From CAZOOA01 sp964581355 (GTDB taxonomy: Bacteria; Bacillota; Dethiobacteria; DTU022; UBA8154), in contig CAZOOA010000101.1 in NCBI GenBank assembly GCA_964581355.1, forward strand, positions 1 through 7,231: a stretch of 7,231 nucleotides of DNA, in the 5' to 3' direction. Under the pieces are notes generated by a model. It was not told the DNA's origin. It worked only from the letters and a program-made list of their open reading frames with translations, and searched no databases. Below, piece by piece: positions 5,602 to 7,231 of this stretch. Both the position numbers and the translations under genes were made by a program. The number at the start of each line of letters is the position of its first letter. Position 1 is the stretch's first letter.

Positions 5602-7179
5602 TTAGGGTGTTATGGTGATGGTTTGCGTTGCACCATCCCATTCGAAGCTGGCGCCCAGCTGTTCCCCGATAAAGCGCAGCGGGACTACAGTACGGCCATC
5701 AACAATCTCCGGCGGCACATCCATGTTCAACTCTTCCCCGTTTACTTCCGCTTTATTCTCTCCGATCCAGAGTAGGATGGTGGTATCATCCTTGGTATAG
5801 GTAATCTGCTGGGTCTCACCTTCCCATTCGAAGCTGGCCCCCAGCTGCTCCCCGATAAAGCGCAGCGGGACCACTGTGCGTCCGTCAATAATCTCCGGCG
5901 GCACATCCAGCGTCATCACCGGAGTTAAATCGATGGGAACTTGCACGGGAGAAGTTCGCAGCTCTGTGCTGCCTTCACCAAGCTGGCCGTAATCATTTTC
6001 TCCCCAGGAATAAAGGCTAAGCCCGCCGACGCGAGCCGAAGGCTGACCGATACGCAGGACAATCTTTTCCTCGTCTTCCTGCACAATAACCAGGGAAAAG
6101 ATCTCCCCGTAAGCTCCGCCTGCAGAAATAGCGACGGCATCGCCAATATTTTCTACCTGCTTCGGAGTTGTCAGAGCATAAGGAGCCTCATCCACCACAA
6201 AGCCGGTGCCCAGCTGATCCTCATCATTACGCCCCCAGGCCCAGACCGTGCCTTCAGACTTTAAGGCCATAGAGTGGGTGCCTCCGGCAGCCACAGCGAT
6301 AACATCGCCCAGCCCTTTAACCATAACAGGTACACGCTTGTTGGGTGTATCTTTACCTGGAGCTTCACCCTGCCCCAGAACCCCACGCACACCATTGCCC
6401 CAGGCCCAGACAGTACCGTCAGAATTCAAAGCAAGGTTATGGGATCCCCCTGCACTTATGGCGATCACGTCTGTGAGCACATCCACCTGCACAGGGGTTT
6501 CGCTTCTTCTTAATCCTTCAACGCCGAGTTCGCCGCTCAAACCGTAGCCCCAAGCCCAGACAGTACCGTCAGAATTCAAAGCAAGGGAGTGATACTTACC
6601 GGCTGATACAGCTAGCACATCGGTAAGCCCCTGAACCTGTACCGGTTCGTAGCGGGTTTCCCTCTCTCCGTCGCCGATCTGGCCTTCAGCACCGTAACCC
6701 CAGGCCCAAACCGTGCCGTCGGACTTTAGGGCCAGCGTATGGTTATTGGCTGAAACAGCTATGATATCGCTTAAGCCTTCCACTTTCCCGGGATAAGTGC
6801 TTCTTACATGCTGCCCCTGCCCCAGCCTGCCCAGGCTGTGGGCACCCCAGGTCCAGACGGTGCCGTCATCCTTAATCGCCACGCTGAAAATATCACCTGC
6901 TTCTACGGCTACAACACCTGAAAATATTTCAGCATGGATGTCTTTTACCTGCACCGGGGTAGCCTGGTATTCAATATTAGACATGTCATTCCCCAGGGGA
7001 CCTCCCCGCCCCCAAGCCCAAGCTGTACCATCACCGGTCAACGTCAGGCTAAACCGCGCACCCCCTGATACTGCCGGCTCTGCTGCTAAAGCAAACGAGC
7101 TAAAAGAAAGCAGCAGCAAAGCAGCCAGGACCAGGGCAACAGTTCTTTTATGCTTCTCCCTAAAGAACTTTCTCCCCAT
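5602..7179 (-). CDS. Secreted RCC1-repeat beta-propeller protein with C-terminal copper-amine-oxidase-N1-like domain
   Basis: The 525-residue protein starts with a Sec signal peptide: basic residues 1-12, hydrophobic core 13-29, probable cleavage after ALA at 30-32. Seven RCC1-type repeats follow (about residues 38-418), each with the core DGTVWAWG or a variant (Trp-Gly pairs ending at residues 57, 112, 161, 211, 261, 316 and 393) preceded by a VIAVSAGG-like strand and a (S/T)xALxxDG strand. Seven repeats match the seven blades of a complete propeller. Blade 7 carries an insertion at about 366-387. The C-terminus (about 424-522) is two copies of a DVPPEI..GRTVVPLRFIGE.LGASFEW unit, the copper-amine-oxidase-N1-like domain common in Firmicutes surface proteins; despite the name, no catalytic amine oxidase is present. 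The start is ATG 7179 with AAAGGAGGG nine bases upstream. It is a monocistronic unit ending in a hairpin terminator. The role is unknown; an envelope or extracellular binding function is the best guess. Confidence 0.93.
   Translation of the reverse strand: MGRKFFREKHKRTVALVLAALLLLSFSSFALAAEPAVSGGARFSLTLTGDGTAWAWGRGGPLGNDMSNIEYQATPVQVKDIHAEIFSGVVAVEAGDIFSVAIKDDGTVWTWGAHSLGRLGQGQHVRSTYPGKVEGLSDIIAVSANNHTLALKSDGTVWAWGYGAEGQIGDGERETRYEPVQVQGLTDVLAVSAGKYHSLALNSDGTVWAWGYGLSGELGVEGLRRSETPVQVDVLTDVIAISAGGSHNLALNSDGTVWAWGNGVRGVLGQGEAPGKDTPNKRVPVMVKGLGDVIAVAAGGTHSMALKSEGTVWAWGRNDEDQLGTGFVVDEAPYALTTPKQVENIGDAVAISAGGAYGEIFSLVIVQEDEEKIVLRIGQPSARVGGLSLYSWGENDYGQLGEGSTELRTSPVQVPIDLTPVMTLDVPPEIIDGRTVVPLRFIGEQLGASFEWEGETQQITYTKDDTTILLWIGENKAEVNGEELNMDVPPEIVDGRTVVPLRFIGEQLGASFEWDGATQTITITP
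5636..5909 (-). repeat. Two 88-bp direct repeats encoding the halves of the C-terminal domain
   Basis: Copies at 5636-5723 and 5822-5909 are spaced 186 bp (62 codons) apart and match at about 80 of 88 bases by eye. Each encodes one DVPPEI-GRTVVPLRFIGE-LGASFEW unit. Two halves per domain are normal for this family, but such high nucleotide identity suggests recent duplication or gene conversion. Confidence 0.9.
6397..6586 (-). repeat. 40-bp direct repeats at a 150-bp period in the RCC1 blades
   Basis: The 40-base segments 6397-6436 and 6547-6586 differ at one base and encode ALNSDGTVWAWG in blades 4 and 5. Other blades have weaker copies at nearly the same spacing. This points to blade amplification by tandem duplication. 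Confidence 0.85.
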
Positions 7180-7187
7180 TAATAATT

Positions 7188-7196
7188 CCCTCCTTT
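7188..7196 (-). promoter_or_regulatory. Ribosome binding site of the RCC1 gene
   Basis: AAAGGAGGG on the minus strand, with the GGAGG core about nine to ten bases before ATG 7179. It is the strongest ribosome binding site in the window and fixes the start. The 35 bases beyond it are AT-rich, but the window ends before a full promoter can be judged. Confidence 0.85.
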
Positions 7197-7231
7197 AAAA
7201 TTTTTCAACAAAAATATTCAAATATAGGAAT

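Noticed and set aside
7201..7231. Promoter for the RCC1 gene (TATATT at 7221-7226 on the minus strand)
   Set aside because: The sequence is AT-rich and the window ends before a -35 box could be seen, so the call would not be supported.

Overview
This window looks like a contig piece from a Bacillota (Firmicutes) bacterium, probably a Clostridia-like or related anaerobe and probably a draft or metagenome assembly. The reasons are a secreted protein ending in a copper-amine-oxidase-N1-like domain, strong AAAGGAGG-type ribosome binding sites, a sigma-A-like promoter with TTTACA and TATAAT boxes, and a run of exactly 100 N that looks like a scaffold placeholder. The lineage is inferred; no rRNA or marker gene is present.

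Layout. Positions 65-5212 hold a three-gene efflux operon, all on the minus strand and transcribed in the order tetR-family regulator (4457-5212), lipoprotein membrane-fusion adaptor (3289-4463, interrupted by the N gap at 3975-4074), RND/HAE1-type transporter (65-3292). The genes overlap by 7 and 4 bases and all appear to use non-ATG starts, so translational coupling is likely. A promoter at 5253-5281 and a perfect 16-bp palindrome just after the predicted start of transcription (5223-5238) suggest that the TetR-family protein represses its own operon. A second CCGG-centred palindrome sits on the regulator's GTG start.

Positions 5213-5601 hold no intact gene. They contain the promoter/operator, a 49-codon plus-strand remnant of the C-terminus of an FtsX/MacB-type ABC permease (5281-5430), AT-rich sequence, and a strong hairpin terminator (5514-5555). 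Positions 5602-7179 (minus strand) encode a secreted protein with seven RCC1-type repeats, predicted to form a beta-propeller, and a C-terminal copper-amine-oxidase-N1-like domain made of two nearly identical halves. Positions 1-64 and 7180-7231 are short flanks.

How it works together. The regulator probably senses a toxic amphiphile or other ligand and releases the operator. The adaptor and RND pump are then made together and export the compound. No outer-membrane factor is encoded here. The RCC1 protein has its own ribosome binding site, is separated from the operon by a terminator, and has no visible functional link to the pump. I found no clearly new multi-gene system. The most unusual points are the operator layout, the permease remnant abutting the promoter, the repeat-rich and start-ambiguous N-terminus of the regulator, and the RCC1/copper-amine-oxidase-N1 fusion.
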